Positions 6,239 through 6,767 of a DNA stretch of 6,767 bases are shown here, one piece after another. The notes beneath the pieces were generated by a model. The model had not been told where the DNA came from. It ran no database searches and saw only the letters and a list, made by a program, of their open reading frames with translations. Source of the stretch: CAISIP01 sp031367285. Its GTDB lineage: Bacteria; Pseudomonadota; Gammaproteobacteria; Burkholderiales; Burkholderiaceae_C. The position numbers and the translations under genes were made by a program. Within the stretch, counting starts at the first letter, position 1. Each line of letters starts with the position of its first letter. Location: positions 1 through 6,767 of the forward strand of contig JANLPN010000117.1 in the NCBI GenBank assembly GCA_031367285.1, given 5' to 3'.

Positions 6239-6767
6239 TCAGAATGCCGGCGTGACGGAGGATGCAATCAGCGCACGGGCGTCAGCCCTGGACAGGACCT
6301 GGGATTCCTCCAGGATATCCACCAGCGGGCGACCTTCGGCTCCCGACCGGCGCACCAGCGCGCTGATCTTGTGGTAACCGAGTTGAGGCACCAGGGCGGT
6401 CGCCATCGCCATCGACCGCATTAGATTGCCTTCATTCGCAGCCCGATCGGCCGATATGCCGGCCACGCACTTGTCGCGGAACAGTCGGATGCCGTTGGTC
6501 AACAAATGGATCGATTCGAACACCCGGTCGGCCACGACAGGCTCGAAATGGTTGATTTCCAATTGGCCGGCCTGTACCGCCTGCGCGACGCATACATCGT
6601 TGCCAACGACGGCAAAGCTCAGTTGCACCATGGACATCGGCAGCACGGGGTTGACCTTGCCCGGCATGATGGATGAGCCGGCCTGCACGGCTGGCAACAC
6701 GATCTCGCCGATGCCGCCAGTCGGCCCCGATGACAGCAGGATCAGGTCGGAAGCCACTTTGGCGATC
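6239..6767 (-). CDS. Aspartase/fumarase-type lyase (copy B, N-terminus beyond window)
   Basis: The frame is open to the right edge of the window, and 175 complete codons plus the stop are visible. It carries the superfamily signature GSSIMPGKVNP at 6647-6679, whose flexible loop holds the catalytic serine, then aspartase-like C-terminal helices (GNDVCVAQAV, EPVVADRVFESI, LLTNGIRLF). Such enzymes eliminate ammonia or an amine from aspartate or an N-substituted aspartate to give fumarate; fumarate hydration or another C-N lyase activity is possible. About 84% of 172 compared residues equal copy A (28 differences counted by hand). It ends at VTPAF with a TGA where copy A reads on. The upstream two thirds, and so intactness, cannot be judged here. 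Together with the NTF2-like gene it is the first visible part of the operon; the operon promoter must lie outside. Confidence 0.88.
   Translation of the reverse strand, partial: IAKVASDLILLSSGPTGGIGEIVLPAVQAGSSIMPGKVNPVLPMSMVQLSFAVVGNDVCVAQAVQAGQLEINHFEPVVADRVFESIHLLTNGIRLFRDKCVAGISADRAANEGNLMRSMAMATALVPQLGYHKISALVRRSGAEGRPLVDILEESQVLSRADARALIASSVTPAF

Larger units (their letters stand above)
5111..6767. repeat. Tandem module, copy B (lyase + NTF2-like)
   Basis: This is the right copy of the module; it continues past the window edge. Copy B was followed by the MetE-like gene, whereas copy A is followed by asparaginase, so only the lyase and NTF2-like genes belong to the duplicated unit. Confidence 0.85.

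Noticed and set aside
5471..6424. Long plus-strand open frame (317 codons) opposite the copy-B NTF2-like gene
   Set aside because: Same antisense effect; it also runs across the lyase/NTF2 gene boundary, with no ribosome-binding site or recognisable domain.
1..6767. CRISPR array, tRNA/rRNA genes, insertion-sequence ends or attachment sites
   Set aside because: No short regularly spaced repeats, no RNA gene sequences and no convincing terminal inverted repeats were seen; the only large repeat is the two-gene tandem module.

Overview
The window is high-GC bacterial DNA with closely packed catabolic-type genes. Codon use and protein families suggest a betaproteobacterium of the Burkholderiales kind, but this is an inference; no rRNA, tRNA or taxonomic marker is present.

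Layout, left to right. Positions 1-108 hold the unrecognised 3' end of a plus-strand gene. Positions 109-496 hold only a doubtful small ORF and an AT-rich promoter-like patch with a perfect TATAAT. Positions 497-1189 (+) encode a class II aldolase/adducin-fold protein of the OtnC-like type, with two expected catalytic positions changed. It converges, 28 bp away, on a minus-strand gene series that enters from beyond the right edge. In transcription order that series is: an aspartase/fumarase-type lyase (copy B, N-terminus outside the window), a double-domain NTF2/SnoaL-like protein (copy B), a 29-codon stump of a MetE-like methyltransferase, a lyase (copy A) lacking its N-terminal third, a second double-domain NTF2/SnoaL-like protein (copy A), a cytoplasmic-looking type II L-asparaginase, and a small alpha/beta hydrolase.

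The main structure is a tandem pair of lyase + NTF2-like modules about 2.13 kb apart. The lyases are about 84% identical in protein over the compared part, including a 63-nt perfectly identical block, whereas their NTF2-like partners are only about 59% identical (hand counts). Between the modules, the start of a MetE-like gene runs directly into the middle of lyase A. This is a clear deletion junction near 4988-4998 that destroyed both genes. In both modules the lyase and the NTF2-like gene share one reading frame and are separated by a single TGA, placed differently in the two copies.

Functionally, asparaginase (Asn to Asp) and an aspartase-type lyase (Asp, or an N-substituted aspartate, to fumarate plus amine) could form a short nitrogen/carbon salvage route. 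The NTF2-like partner, the lost methyltransferase, the esterase-like hydrolase and the aldolase suggest a more specialised substrate, which the sequence does not identify.
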